Source: Paenibacillus hunanensis
GTDB lineage: Bacteria > Bacillota > Bacilli > Paenibacillales > Paenibacillaceae
Direction: 5' to 3'
NCBI RefSeq assembly: GCF_014645615.1
Contig: NZ_BMMB01000009.1
Span: 87,801-151,800 of the forward strand
DNA: 64,000 nucleotides
The position numbers were made by a program, and so were the translations under genes. Every line of letters starts with the position of its first letter. Within the stretch, counting starts at the first letter, position 1. Of this stretch, positions 46,020-55,769 are shown piece by piece. The notes under the pieces are model-generated. The model had not been told where the DNA came from and did no database searches. It was given only the letters and a program-made list of their open reading frames with translations.

Positions 46020-47185
46020 TCTTTTTTCAAAGTATACGCATGGCGCTACTGAGCATCATCGGCAATAAAATACGTTCATTTCTAACGATGCTGGGCATTA
46101 TTATCGGCGTCTCCTCCGTTATTCTGATCGTATCGCTCGGGCTGAGCTTCAACAATCAGGTAACCGATCAATTCGGTGATCTGGGTACCGATCTGCTGTC
46201 TGTGAACATCTTCGGCTATGGAGCGGTCACCTCCATGACACCGGAAGAAGTGAATGATCTTGGTCATATCCCCGGTGTCGGCGGTGTATCGCCGACCATT
46301 ACCGGCAGTGTCACGGCCAAAAATCGCAATCGCAATACAGATACAAATGTAGAGGGTGTATTACCGGCTTATGAATACGTCAAAGACTTTCACGTACAGC
46401 GCGGACGCTTCCTACTCAATATCGACAATCAATATCGGCAAAAGGTCGCCCTGATCGGCTCCGAGACAGCAACGAAGCTGTTCGGCATGCAAGATCCGGT
46501 TGGACGCGATATTCGACTGAATGGCGATACCTTTACCATCGTCGGACTGCTCAAGGCAAAGGGCGATAGCCTGATGGGCTCCAATGATAATAAAATTCTC
46601 ATTCCGCTAGCTACCGCAGAGCGTTTTTTGCAAACAAAAGGGATTCAATCCTTCGAGGTCAAGGCGCGCAATCCGCAAAATATTCCAGCGATCAAGGAAC
46701 AGCTACAGCAGGTGCTGACTGCCAAAATTGGCGATCCATCCGGCTTTGATATTTTCGATGCGCAGGCGATGATCCAATCAGCGGAGAAGACGACAGCCCT
46801 CCTCTCTGCTTCCCTCGCAGGTATTGCAGGTATTTCCCTGATCGTCGGCGGGATCGGAATTATGAATATTATGATCGTATCGGTCAATGAGCGTACACGC
46901 GAGATCGGTATTCGTAAAGCAATTGGAGCGAAAAAGGGCAATATCCTGCTGCAATTTATGATCGAGTCGATCTTTCTCAGTACGCTGGGCGGTAGCTTTG
47001 GCATCGGTACAGGGCTGGGACTGGTATGGATTGCCGGGCATTTCACTCCATTTCAGATTCAGTATGCGTGGAGTATGGTAGCAATCTCGTTTGCCTTCTC
47101 ATTTATTATTGGGGTACTATTCGGAATTATTCCGGCGAACAAGGCAGCACGTCTGCGTCCGATTCATGCACTTCGCACGGATTGA
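46016..47185 (+). CDS. ABC transporter permease (MacB-type)
   Basis: Permease of 389 residues with MacB topology: one membrane segment at the N-terminus (about 10-40), an outside domain of about 200 residues and three membrane segments at the end. It resembles the YknZ/SalY type with FtsX-like final segment (INERTREIGIRKAIGAKKG-like residues, here VNERTREIGIRKAIGA). Such transporters act mechanically on envelope peptides or lipoproteins. It overlaps the ATPase gene by ATGA, so the two are translated together. A 115-base gap separates it from the kinase gene. Confidence 0.92.
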   Translation: MIFFQSIRMALLSIIGNKIRSFLTMLGIIIGVSSVILIVSLGLSFNNQVTDQFGDLGTDLLSVNIFGYGAVTSMTPEEVNDLGHIPGVGGVSPTITGSVTAKNRNRNTDTNVEGVLPAYEYVKDFHVQRGRFLLNIDNQYRQKVALIGSETATKLFGMQDPVGRDIRLNGDTFTIVGLLKAKGDSLMGSNDNKILIPLATAERFLQTKGIQSFEVKARNPQNIPAIKEQLQQVLTAKIGDPSGFDIFDAQAMIQSAEKTTALLSASLAGIAGISLIVGGIGIMNIMIVSVNERTREIGIRKAIGAKKGNILLQFMIESIFLSTLGGSFGIGTGLGLVWIAGHFTPFQIQYAWSMVAISFAFSFIIGVLFGIIPANKAARLRPIHALRTD

Positions 47186-47300
47186 GTCGATTAATGCGCA
47201 GTGGTACACCTACCGGAGCACAGCATTATCCTATTCTGCATTCTGTTCTATGCTACAATGAAGCCGTAAACGCACATTTAATGTCCAAAGGAGTCAAGGT

Positions 47301-48764
47301 ATGACTATTAAGCACCGATTGATTATTTCTAACATCTTAATGATTGTCGTACCTGTTCTGATCTCTGCAATCATTATTGCCGCAGGTCAGTATATGTCGC
47401 TTCAGTATTGGAAGGCAAAGTATCCGAGCGATCCTTATGGCTACGATGTACCAGACACGCTCACCTCCGTAGCGATTACACTCAGCCAGGATACGAGCAA
47501 CGCACAGTCGCAGAAGCGCCAGAAGCTAGAAAGCTATTTGCAAACGAATCATATGCGACTGACGGTGCATAACTATACTTCGCATAAACTGCTCCTGGAT
47601 ATGGGCGATACGAATATTGACTCTGCAAATGCGATGATTCAGGCGATCTGGGCATTAAATGGCAAGGGTAGCGTCGTTTTAGAAAATTCCAGCTTGACCA
47701 GTAACACCGTTACGGTAGGCGGTACAACCTATGTCATCTCCACGTTTAACGAATACACACCACTTAGCGATACCGATTATAACAATGAATATGACTCGCT
47801 CATTACGCTGTTTACGATTTTGTTCATTGTCGGCGTGCTGGTAACGATTTTCTTTACGAATCGATTTTTAACGCATTTTGTATTCAAGCATATTAATCAG
47901 CCGTTGCGGATGCTGATCGAGGGTGTACAGCAGATTCGCGATGGTAATCTGGATACACGCATCCGTTATAACGGGAAAGACGAGTTCGCTGGCGTCTGCC
48001 ACGACTTCAACGATATGGCGGAAAAGCTCAAGCAATCGATGCAGCTGATCCAGCGCCAGGAAAACAACCGCAAAGAGCTGCTTGCCAGCATCTCGCATGA
48101 CCTGCGCTCTCCGCTCACCTCAATTCGCGCTTATTCTGAAGGATTAATGGATGGTGTAGCAAACACACCAGAAGCGCGTCATAATTATATTAAAATGATC
48201 AAAACCAAAGCCGAGGATATCGACCGGATGGTAGCGAAAATCTTCCTCTTTTCCAAAATGGACATGGGCGATTATCCATACGATCCTGAGCTGCTGGATG
48301 TGAATCGTGAGCTGGGCTCGCTCGTCCGTGCCACAGCGGAGGAATATCGTGATCGTGGACTGGATGTGCAGCTAGACCTTGCTTCGGAGCCTGCTCGTAT
48401 CTTCGCCGATCCGCTACAGCTCGATAGCATCTTCACCAATATTATGGAAAACAGTCTCAAGTATCGTGAAAAAGAACGCGGTGTATTACAAATCCAGACG
48501 ATTGTACAGCGAGAACAGATGATTATCTATTTGACCGACGATGGCCCGGGTGTACCGGAACAGTCGCTGGCGCATCTGTTTGATGTGTTTTACCGTAGCG
48601 ACCCATCCCGTAACAATCCGAACAAGGGCAGCGGCTTGGGGCTCGCGATTACAGCCAAAGCCGTCGAACGCATGGGTGGCAGCATTAAGGCGCTACTCGC
48701 ACCATCAGGTGGACTACGGATCATTATCCGTTTACCGTTAATCGTGCAGGAGGAACAAGCATGA
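47301..48764 (+). CDS. Sensor histidine kinase
   Basis: Membrane-bound kinase of 487 residues. Two membrane segments (about 7-28 and 168-186) enclose an outside domain of about 140 residues; a HAMP linker follows (about 190-245). The dimerisation box is LASISHDLRSPLTSIRAYSEG with H266. The ATP-binding domain shows N-box ENSLKYREKER, DDGPGVP and GSGLGLAITAKAV. The start follows AAAGGAG. It overlaps the regulator gene by four bases. The outside domain could sense the cargo or product of the adjacent transporter. Confidence 0.93.
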   Translation: MTIKHRLIISNILMIVVPVLISAIIIAAGQYMSLQYWKAKYPSDPYGYDVPDTLTSVAITLSQDTSNAQSQKRQKLESYLQTNHMRLTVHNYTSHKLLLDMGDTNIDSANAMIQAIWALNGKGSVVLENSSLTSNTVTVGGTTYVISTFNEYTPLSDTDYNNEYDSLITLFTILFIVGVLVTIFFTNRFLTHFVFKHINQPLRMLIEGVQQIRDGNLDTRIRYNGKDEFAGVCHDFNDMAEKLKQSMQLIQRQENNRKELLASISHDLRSPLTSIRAYSEGLMDGVANTPEARHNYIKMIKTKAEDIDRMVAKIFLFSKMDMGDYPYDPELLDVNRELGSLVRATAEEYRDRGLDVQLDLASEPARIFADPLQLDSIFTNIMENSLKYREKERGVLQIQTIVQREQMIIYLTDDGPGVPEQSLAHLFDVFYRSDPSRNNPNKGSGLGLAITAKAVERMGGSIKALLAPSGGLRIIIRLPLIVQEEQA

Positions 48765-49456
48765 AGAACATTCTAATTATCGAGGATGACGAAGCGATCG
48801 CTGCCATTGAGCGCGATTATCTGGAGATTAATAACTTTGCCGTGCAGATTGCCGATAACGGTATTACTGGCGCGGAGCTGGCACTGTCAGGACGCTTCGA
48901 CCTGATTCTGCTCGACCTGATGCTACCCGGCGAAGACGGCTTCTCCGTCTGCCGTAGGCTGCGCGAAAAGCTCGATATCCCGATCCTGATGGTCACTGCC
49001 AAGCAGGAGGATATCGATAAAATTCGCGGCTTGGGTCTTGGCGCGGACGATTACATCGTAAAGCCATTTTCGCCCAATGAGCTGGTTGCACGGGTCAAGT
49101 CGAATCTGGCGCAATATGCGCGCTTAAAAGGCAATCTGGAGCAAAGCGCACGCGGTGGCAATATCGAGATTGGCCCCTTTTTGATCAACATCGATGCACA
49201 CCGCGCTTATCTGAACGGACAGGAGCTGGAGCTGAAAAAGAAGGAATTCGAGCTACTACATTTTCTGGTCATCAATTCGAATATTGTGTTTAGCAAGGAT
49301 GCGCTGTATGAGCGGATCTGGGGTCTGGATTCGATTGGAGATAGCGCGACGGTGGCGGTGCATATTAATCGGCTAAGGGATAAGATCGAGGCTGATCCGG
49401 GGAATCCGAGGTATATTCAGACGGTGTGGGGGGCGGGGTATCGGTTTCAGTTGTGA
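48761..49456 (+). CDS. Response regulator, OmpR family
   Basis: Response regulator of 231 residues. The receiver (1-120) has D9/D10 in IIEDDE, phospho-acceptor D52 in LILLDLMLPGEDG and the Lys in YIVKPF. A winged-helix DNA-binding domain (about 130-228) carries LKKKEFELLHFLVI and VHINRLRDKIEADPG, and ends RYIQTVWGAGYRFQL. It would receive phosphate from the kinase and regulate the operon that begins at 41274, which is inference from position. Confidence 0.94.
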   Translation: MKNILIIEDDEAIAAIERDYLEINNFAVQIADNGITGAELALSGRFDLILLDLMLPGEDGFSVCRRLREKLDIPILMVTAKQEDIDKIRGLGLGADDYIVKPFSPNELVARVKSNLAQYARLKGNLEQSARGGNIEIGPFLINIDAHRAYLNGQELELKKKEFELLHFLVINSNIVFSKDALYERIWGLDSIGDSATVAVHINRLRDKIEADPGNPRYIQTVWGAGYRFQL

Positions 49457-49513
49457 GGGAGTTGTTTTTTACTAAAGTAAAATTATAAACTCCCAAATAT
49501 TCAACTATATTTT

Positions 49514-49566
49514 ACAAAAAAAGAACGAGAGACGTATTTTAAATGCGATTCCCGTTCCTTTTTTGT
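49514..49566 (+). terminator. Terminator after the response regulator gene
   Basis: Imperfect hairpin around AAAGAACG and CGTTCCTTTT, followed by seven T on the plus strand (49559-49565). It lies about 60 bases past the stop and ends the 41-49 kb cluster. Confidence 0.75.
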
Positions 49567-49813
49567 ATACTAGAAAAAATAAATGATAATGCACTCGAAT
49601 CACACTCAATATGATTTTATTTTAACTTTAATCATGAGTTCAGAATTTATGAGCGATTCCTTTTTGATATTTCACTTTTAACTCCTTTATTTTATCCATA
49701 TGTATACCTCCATTATAAACCGACTATGATATAGTTAGATATTTTAGTACTCCTACATAATATAAAATATTGCTTCCTTATCATAGTCTCCAAAAATTTA
49801 TTCGCTTTATTTT

Positions 49814-49855
49814 AAAAACCCCCATTTCATCCTTTAGGATAAAATGGGGGTTTTT
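49814..49855. terminator. Bidirectional terminator downstream of glmS
   Basis: AAAAACCCCCATTT pairs with AAATGGGGGTTTTT, closed by ATCC/GGAT around a 4-base loop, with T-runs on both strands. It lies 38 bases past the glmS stop. The rest of the gap 49567-49813 is AT-rich without a gene. Confidence 0.85.
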
Positions 49856-49892
49856 ATTTATGAATAAAAGAAATTTATTTACTCAACCTCTA

Positions 49893-51725
49893 CTACTCTA
49901 CCGTCACACTCTTCGCCAAATTACGCGGCTTATCCACATCATGCTCCAGTGCAAGCGAAGCATAATAAGCAAGCAATTGCAGCGTAACAACTGACAGTGC
50001 TGGGCTCAGCAGTGGCAATGTTTTTGGAATCGTCATCACGTAGTCAACCGATTTCAGCAGGTCTTCGCGATGCTCGTCATACGAGACAACCATCACTTCG
50101 CCGCCGCGCGCTTTCACTTCCTTGATGTTGCTGACGGTTTTCTCCAGTACGTCTTCCTGTGTCGCCAGTGCGATAACTGGAATACCGTCCTCGATCAGAG
50201 CCAGTGTACCGTGCTTCAGCTCGCCCGCAGCATACGCCTCGGAGTGGATGTAGGAGATCTCTTTCAGCTTCAGTGAGCCTTCCTGTACAACCGCATAGTC
50301 CACGCCGCGTCCGATGAAGAACAGGTGCTTGTGCTGTGCGATATGCTCAGCGTATTGTTTGATCTCTGGTGCCATAGCCAGTACAGTCTCAACTTGCTCT
50401 GGCAGAGCTTCCATCGCTGCCAGTGTAGTAGCGATTTCTTCTGTTGTTTGAGTACCACGTACTTCAGCCAGATACAGACCGAACAGATAGAATGCAATCA
50501 GCTGTGAAGTGTATGCTTTGGTCGAAGCAACTGCAATCTCAGGGCCTGCCAGTGTTGCAATCACATCGTTCGCATCACGAGCGATCGAGCTGCCTACAAC
50601 GTTTGTTACAGCGATAACGTGAGCGCCATTGGCCTGTGCTTCACGCAGTGCTGCCAGCGTATCCGCTGTTTCACCCGATTGACTTACCACGATAACCAGC
50701 GTGTTTTTGTCAACGATTGGGGAACGATAACGGTACTCGGAAGCAACATCGGTTTCAACTGGAATTTTCGCCAGCTTCTCAATGATGTTACGTCCTACCA
50801 GACCTGCATGGTACGCCGTACCACAAGCGATGATCTGCACGTTACGGATGTTGCGGATTTGCTCAGGTGTCAGCTTCAGATCACTGAAATGAACGCCTTT
50901 GCCATCGTCATTGATGCGTCCGAGCATCGTATCACGGTAAGCTTTTGGCTGCTCGTGAATTTCTTTCAGCATGAAGTGGTCATAACCGCCTTTTTCAGCT
51001 GTTACAGCATCCCAATCGATGCGAGTAACTTCGCGAGCAATGAAGTTGCCTTCGATTGTCATCAGCTCAACAGCATCACGAGTCAGAACAGCCATTTCAC
51101 CATCGTTCAGGATGTATACGTTACGAGTATATTTCAGAATAGCTGGAATATCGGAACCGATGAAGTTCTCGCCTTCACCTACACCGATAACGAGTGGGCT
51201 TGCTTGACGAACAGCAACCAGCTTATCTGGCTCATGCTCAGTCAGTACGCCCAGTGCAAACGCACCGCGCATGTAAGTTACAGCCTTTTGTACGGCTTTC
51301 ACGATGTCACCTTCATATTCGCGTGCAACGAGGTGAGCGATTACCTCAGTATCGGTTTCCGATACAAAATTAATACCAGAGCGAATCAACTCATCCTTCA
51401 GCTCCAGATAGTTCTCGATAATACCGTTGTGCACAACGGAGAACTTATGCTGTGCATCTGTATGCGGGTGAGAGTTCGCGTCCGATGGTTTACCGTGAGT
51501 AGCCCAGCGTGTATGTCCGATTCCTGCTGTACCTACGAGTGGATGCTGCTCCAGCTTCGATTCCAGGTTAGCCATACGTCCTTGAGCCTTCACAACTTGC
51601 AGACCTTCTCCAGTAAATACCGAGATGCCTGCGGAGTCGTAACCACGATACTCCAGCTTACGCAGACCATCAACCAAAATTTCTTGTGTATCCTGATTTC
51701 CAATATATCCAACAATACCGCACAT
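49893..51725 (-). CDS. glmS: Glutamine:fructose-6-phosphate aminotransferase
   Basis: Makes glucosamine-6-phosphate from fructose-6-phosphate and glutamine, the entry step to peptidoglycan and teichoic acid precursors. It has 610 residues. After Met removal the N-terminal Cys is the glutaminase nucleophile (MCGIVGYIGN). The glutaminase domain contains GHTRWATHG and HNGIIENY; the two SIS isomerase domains follow (SQSGETADTLAALREA, EISYIHSEAYAAGELKHG) and the end is NLAKSVTVE. The start at 51725 follows GGAGG; the frame extends seven codons upstream. A glmS ribozyme lies in the leader. Confidence 0.97.
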   Translation of the reverse strand: MCGIVGYIGNQDTQEILVDGLRKLEYRGYDSAGISVFTGEGLQVVKAQGRMANLESKLEQHPLVGTAGIGHTRWATHGKPSDANSHPHTDAQHKFSVVHNGIIENYLELKDELIRSGINFVSETDTEVIAHLVAREYEGDIVKAVQKAVTYMRGAFALGVLTEHEPDKLVAVRQASPLVIGVGEGENFIGSDIPAILKYTRNVYILNDGEMAVLTRDAVELMTIEGNFIAREVTRIDWDAVTAEKGGYDHFMLKEIHEQPKAYRDTMLGRINDDGKGVHFSDLKLTPEQIRNIRNVQIIACGTAYHAGLVGRNIIEKLAKIPVETDVASEYRYRSPIVDKNTLVIVVSQSGETADTLAALREAQANGAHVIAVTNVVGSSIARDANDVIATLAGPEIAVASTKAYTSQLIAFYLFGLYLAEVRGTQTTEEIATTLAAMEALPEQVETVLAMAPEIKQYAEHIAQHKHLFFIGRGVDYAVVQEGSLKLKEISYIHSEAYAAGELKHGTLALIEDGIPVIALATQEDVLEKTVSNIKEVKARGGEVMVVSYDEHREDLLKSVDYVMTIPKTLPLLSPALSVVTLQLLAYYASLALEHDVDKPRNLAKSVTVE

Positions 51726-51874
51726 GTTTATATTCCTCCGCTTCAATAGTTCGTTCTAGGGATGAATATACATGAGCATAGGAAAATAGGAGCTCTAACA
51801 GTATTCAATTGTGAATGTACATGTCTTCGCTCGCTCTTGTTCCTGCTGCTATGCACATTCATGATTATGATCAT

Positions 51875-52036
51875 TTGTGTTGCACCTGGCCGAATCTTTG
51901 TCACCAGGATCGCTCCTGGCATTTGGATTCCGCTTTACGGTATGGTGCATTACCGGAAGGTCCCCGCCGAATGTTTCGAACACCTTCACCTCGTCAGCTC
52001 GATGCATTTCCGTCCGTCTCTCGAGCTCTGGCGCTT
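51875..52036 (-). ncRNA. glmS ribozyme-riboswitch
   Basis: The minus-strand leader of glmS carries the core of the GlcN6P-activated self-cleaving ribozyme. The cleavage site is at A52035/G52034 (AGCGCC). After it come GAGCTCGAGAG, CGAGCTGACGAGG, TTCGAAACATTCGGCGGGG with its paired CCTTCC, and the ACAAAGATTC region of P3.1/P4. These match the consensus I know from Bacillus. Binding of GlcN6P makes the RNA cut itself, and RNase J then degrades the glmS message. The 3' boundary is approximate. The core lies 150-310 bases before the start codon. Confidence 0.92.
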
Positions 52037-52095
52037 GGTTTAACTAGGATGTACCTCGATCCTCACTTTCTTTTCTGAAGTTAAGCTGCGATCGT

Positions 52096-52125
52096 AATAT
52101 AGCGAATGTTACAGTTATATTACAA
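52096..52125 (-). promoter_or_regulatory. Candidate promoter of glmS
   Basis: On the minus strand TTGTAA (52120-52125) and TATATT (52096-52101) are 18 bases apart. A transcript from here would start about 55 bases before the ribozyme cleavage site. Both hexamers are weak, so this is a suggestion only. No other gene is seen in 52126-52587. Confidence 0.4.
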
Positions 52126-52587
52126 ACAGCAACTCGTTCATTATATGCATCTTTTGCGATTATGGCAATGATAAAAATGTGACAACCGTATGATTGCTCT
52201 CTATATCGTGCTAGACAGCTACCAGAAGCCAGACCATGTACCATTAACCCGCAGCCAGAAATGTTAAACCGATGCGCGCACGAGGCAGACGAAAGCCGTT
52301 CTATTCAGCTATGGAGTGAAGCACAGGGTATATCCTAATTCGCAAATGATCTGTCAGCGTAGTATGCGATGATTAGCACGATGAATGATATGAGAAAAAG
52401 TGTATTACTCCTGTTATCGACACCCGAATCCCATATTATTACATTATTACCTCAAAATTATTAATTACAATCATGGAAAATAGGATCGGATAACCTATAA
52501 CAGTAGCGTCTCCAGCTCTATACAATGATCCGAATCGATAGCGTTAGATAGCAAACCCATATCCAGGAGAGCTGCATCGATCAAAAA

Positions 52588-52618
52588 AGAGCATCCCACT
52601 TACGCGGATGCTCTTTGC
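52588..52618 (-). terminator. Terminator after glmM
   Basis: Perfect 11-bp stem AAAGAGCATCC/GGATGCTCTTT with a 9-base loop, followed on the minus strand by TTTTTTGATC. It lies 12 bases past the glmM stop, so glmS is transcribed from its own promoter. Confidence 0.88.
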
Positions 52619-52629
52619 CTATGCAAGTA

Positions 52630-53970
52630 TTACACGAGTTCTTTTTTCACTACGTCAACGATTTCCGCTACGAATTGCTCCAGCTCGTCTTTATCTGGGC
52701 CTTCCGCCATGACGCGGATCAGCGATTCGGTACCGGACGGACGAACAAGAACACGTCCATTGCTGCCCAGCTTATCTTCTACGCTTTTTACAGCCTCAGC
52801 AATTGCTGGGTTGCCTTCGTAACGAGCTTTGCTCTCTACTCGAACGTTAACAAGCACCTGTGGGTATTTGTCCATCATCGATTTAAGCTCACTCAGCTTT
52901 TGACCGGATGCAACCAGTGTATCTACCAGCTGTACCGCTGTCAGAATGCCATCACCCGTCGTGATGTAATCGAGGAAAATAACGTGACCGGACTGCTCGC
53001 CACCAAGTGTATAACCTCCACGCTTCATTTCTTCCATTACATAGCGATCACCTACAGCTGTCTGTGCAGTACGCAGCTCCAGCTTCTCCGTTGCTTTGTA
53101 AAAGCCAATATTACTCATAACCGTCGATACGATTGTGCTATCCTTCAGCTTGCCTGCGCGATTCATCGCATCGCCGCAAATGCACAGAATGTAGTCACCA
53201 TCGACCTCTTCACCTTTATCATCAATCGCAATCAGACGATCCGCATCTCCGTCAAACGCCAGACCGATATCGGCTCCGTGGCGTAGCACTTCTTGCTTGA
53301 GCATTTCTGGATGTGTCGAGCCGCAATGATCGTTAATATTCAGACCGTTTGGCTCAGCGCCAATCGTAATAATTTCAGCGCCCAGCTCTTTAAACAATGC
53401 AGGAGCCAGCTCATAAGCCGAGCCATTTGCACAGTCGAGTACAATTTTCAGACCTTCAAAGGAATGAGTAATCGTTGATTTCAGATGCTCTAGGTATTTG
53501 AACTTGGACGTATCATCATTCACGATCGTCCCCAGCTCTGCACCTACTGGACGTGGCAGTGTATCCTGCTCCGCATCCATAAGCGCTTCAATCTCCAGCT
53601 CTGTTTCATCGGACAGCTTGAAGCCATCTCCGCCGAAGAACTTGATCCCATTATCCTGTACCGGATTGTGTGAAGCAGAGATCATGACACCTGCATCTGC
53701 TCCCAGCAGGCGGGTAATATAAGCAACTGCTGGCGTACTCACAACGCCCAAACGAATAATATGAGCTCCGATCGAGAGCATGCCCGCGACCAGTGCAGAT
53801 TCCAGCATCAGACCGGAGATACGTGTATCCATACCAATGACCACGGTTGGTTTTTCGGCACCGTGAGTCAGTACGTAACCTCCACAACGTCCGATTTGAT
53901 AAGCCATTTCTGCTGTAAGCTCTTTGTTGGCGACGCCGCGTACGCCGTCTGTTCCAAAATATTTACCCAT
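52630..53970 (-). CDS. glmM: Phosphoglucosamine mutase
   Basis: Converts glucosamine-6-phosphate to glucosamine-1-phosphate, the step after GlmS. It has 446 residues. It begins MGKYFGTDGVRG; the active-site phosphoserine is S100 in MISASHNP, the metal loop is DGDADR and the sugar-binding loop GEQSGHVIF; the phosphate-binding loop RPSGTESLIRVM is near the end. In Bacillus it also binds CdaA and dampens c-di-AMP synthesis, which fits its place after cdaA and cdaR. The start follows AGGGAGC. Confidence 0.97.
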   Translation of the reverse strand: MGKYFGTDGVRGVANKELTAEMAYQIGRCGGYVLTHGAEKPTVVIGMDTRISGLMLESALVAGMLSIGAHIIRLGVVSTPAVAYITRLLGADAGVMISASHNPVQDNGIKFFGGDGFKLSDETELEIEALMDAEQDTLPRPVGAELGTIVNDDTSKFKYLEHLKSTITHSFEGLKIVLDCANGSAYELAPALFKELGAEIITIGAEPNGLNINDHCGSTHPEMLKQEVLRHGADIGLAFDGDADRLIAIDDKGEEVDGDYILCICGDAMNRAGKLKDSTIVSTVMSNIGFYKATEKLELRTAQTAVGDRYVMEEMKRGGYTLGGEQSGHVIFLDYITTGDGILTAVQLVDTLVASGQKLSELKSMMDKYPQVLVNVRVESKARYEGNPAIAEAVKSVEDKLGSNGRVLVRPSGTESLIRVMAEGPDKDELEQFVAEIVDVVKKELV

Positions 53971-54167
53971 GAATTATGCTCCCTTATGATTATATTCAGT
54001 TGGATTCTCTCATCCAGTTAGACTGTTAAAATAACAAATTGGGCACATGGATACATCGGTGCGAATGACTTCGACCGATGTATCTGTGTGCAACCCTTCC
54101 TTTATACGTCTTCTATATGGTAGCTGTCAATAGCGCAATTCTGATATTTCTGTTTGTGCTATTGCTA

Positions 54168-55769
54168 TTAATGATACGTATTGGCGGATACCGCTGGCTT
54201 TCCAAGTGCTTGATCAACGGTACTAGCTTGAGCGCCTGTATTCGTTCCCGCATCACCCGAGTTAGCAGAGGAATCACTCGATCCATCTGTTGGTGTGTCT
54301 GTTCCCGTACCACCACTATTGCTTCCTTCCTCGGAAGGCGTTTCGGTGCCACTGCCTGTACCTGTGCCAGATTCACTCCCTGGGGGTTCAGAAGGAGTGG
54401 ATGAGCCATTTCCTGAATTATTACCTGCTTCTGTCCCGTTACCGGGCTCTCCCTCCCCGGTATTGCCGGAGGAGCCTTCGTTGTTATTAGGCTGTGATTC
54501 AGTTGACGTGCCTGATCCATTCCCCTCGGTTACCGTGACGGTCACACTAATCTGTTCACCTGGATTGGATAGGCTGACCGTCTCGGGTAGCACAACCTGT
54601 ACGGGTAGCTTGTACGTGCCTGCTGCGCGTCCACTCAAATTGATCGAAGCTTTAATATCCTCTGGTCGCACCGCCTGAATCGCATCTGGCGCTCCTTTAA
54701 TACTGATTGCCACCTGCTGACTTTGCGGCTCTGTAATCGACGCTTCCAGATTCGTACCAATTCCCGTCAAGCGCACGGGTACATTTTGCACGGTACGTTC
54801 GGAGAATTCCTCCGTTGTAATCTTCACTTGTACAGACGAAGGAGAGATTCGATCGGTTCCCTCCGGCAGATCCAGTGCAGCTGTCAGCGTTACAGTTCCT
54901 GCCTGATCAATCGAGCTAAGGTTTACCGAAGCTGTAATCGATGAGCCCAGCGATGACAGCTCGGATTCAGAGCCATACACCGTCACTTCATCTGCACTCA
55001 CCTCTGTACCTGCCAGCACGAGATTGTCTGGCAATTGACCGATATAGCTCAGATTGAGTGGAAGCGTACGTGAAGACGCTCCAATCGGTACCTGTACCTT
55101 AATCGATGCTGGCGAGACGACAGCATCCTTCATCGCTGTACCACTTTTATCATAGACTGCCAGTGTGACCGTCTTGCTTACGGTATCACTGGCACCCGCG
55201 ATATTGATCACACCCTGTACGCTGCCTACATCACTGAGGCGGCTTTCTGGTAGTGTTACCTTGACCTTGTCAGTACCATCGGTAATGACAGGATCGCCCT
55301 TTTGATAACCTTCCGCAGGTTCGCCTTCTACCTTAATCTGTGGAACGAAGGTATTCGATGTTTTCTCTTCAATCGTTACCTTTACAAATCCCGGTGTAGA
55401 CGATACATACTGCACACTTGCAGGCGTCTCTGCTACGATCGGCAGGGTCACTGTACCTGCACCTTTAATATCGCTCAGATTCACCTTCGCTTTATAACTA
55501 TTAGTCGAAAAGTAGGAAATCAGATCAGATTGTCCGCGCACCTCAATATTAACGGTGGCGGGTTCAATGGATTTTAATACATACTTGTCCTCATCAAATC
55601 CATATGGCTGTACCTCTACGTTGTTGATGACACTCGTCCCCATCGCAGCGGACGTTGTCGAGGTTGGAATCGTATTATTATCCATGTGAACCATAACCCA
55701 TAGCAAAATGCTCACCACTAGCGCAAGCACCTTGGCGACAGTATTATTACTGATCCATTTGTCCATCAT
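54168..55769 (-). CDS. cdaR: CdaA regulator CdaR with YbbR repeats and extended tail
   Basis: Membrane-anchored protein of 533 residues that modulates the cyclase CdaA from outside. One N-terminal membrane segment (about 10-30) is followed by four YbbR-type repeats (about 45-410; e.g. VEVQPYGFDEDKYVLKSIEP, VSPASIKVQVPIGASSRTLP). After the last repeat a tail of about 115 residues is almost only Gly, Ser, Asn, Thr, Glu and Pro before the end ALGKPAVSANTYH. Bacillus CdaR, as I recall, is shorter and lacks such a tail. The start overlaps cdaA by 23 bases with GGGGGG as box. Confidence 0.93.
   Translation of the reverse strand: MMDKWISNNTVAKVLALVVSILLWVMVHMDNNTIPTSTTSAAMGTSVINNVEVQPYGFDEDKYVLKSIEPATVNIEVRGQSDLISYFSTNSYKAKVNLSDIKGAGTVTLPIVAETPASVQYVSSTPGFVKVTIEEKTSNTFVPQIKVEGEPAEGYQKGDPVITDGTDKVKVTLPESRLSDVGSVQGVINIAGASDTVSKTVTLAVYDKSGTAMKDAVVSPASIKVQVPIGASSRTLPLNLSYIGQLPDNLVLAGTEVSADEVTVYGSESELSSLGSSITASVNLSSIDQAGTVTLTAALDLPEGTDRISPSSVQVKITTEEFSERTVQNVPVRLTGIGTNLEASITEPQSQQVAISIKGAPDAIQAVRPEDIKASINLSGRAAGTYKLPVQVVLPETVSLSNPGEQISVTVTVTEGNGSGTSTESQPNNNEGSSGNTGEGEPGNGTEAGNNSGNGSSTPSEPPGSESGTGTGSGTETPSEEGSNSGGTGTDTPTDGSSDSSANSGDAGTNTGAQASTVDQALGKPAVSANTYH

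Noticed and set aside
50619..51749. 376-codon plus-strand frame opposite glmS
   Set aside because: Antisense to glmS and without a start signal.
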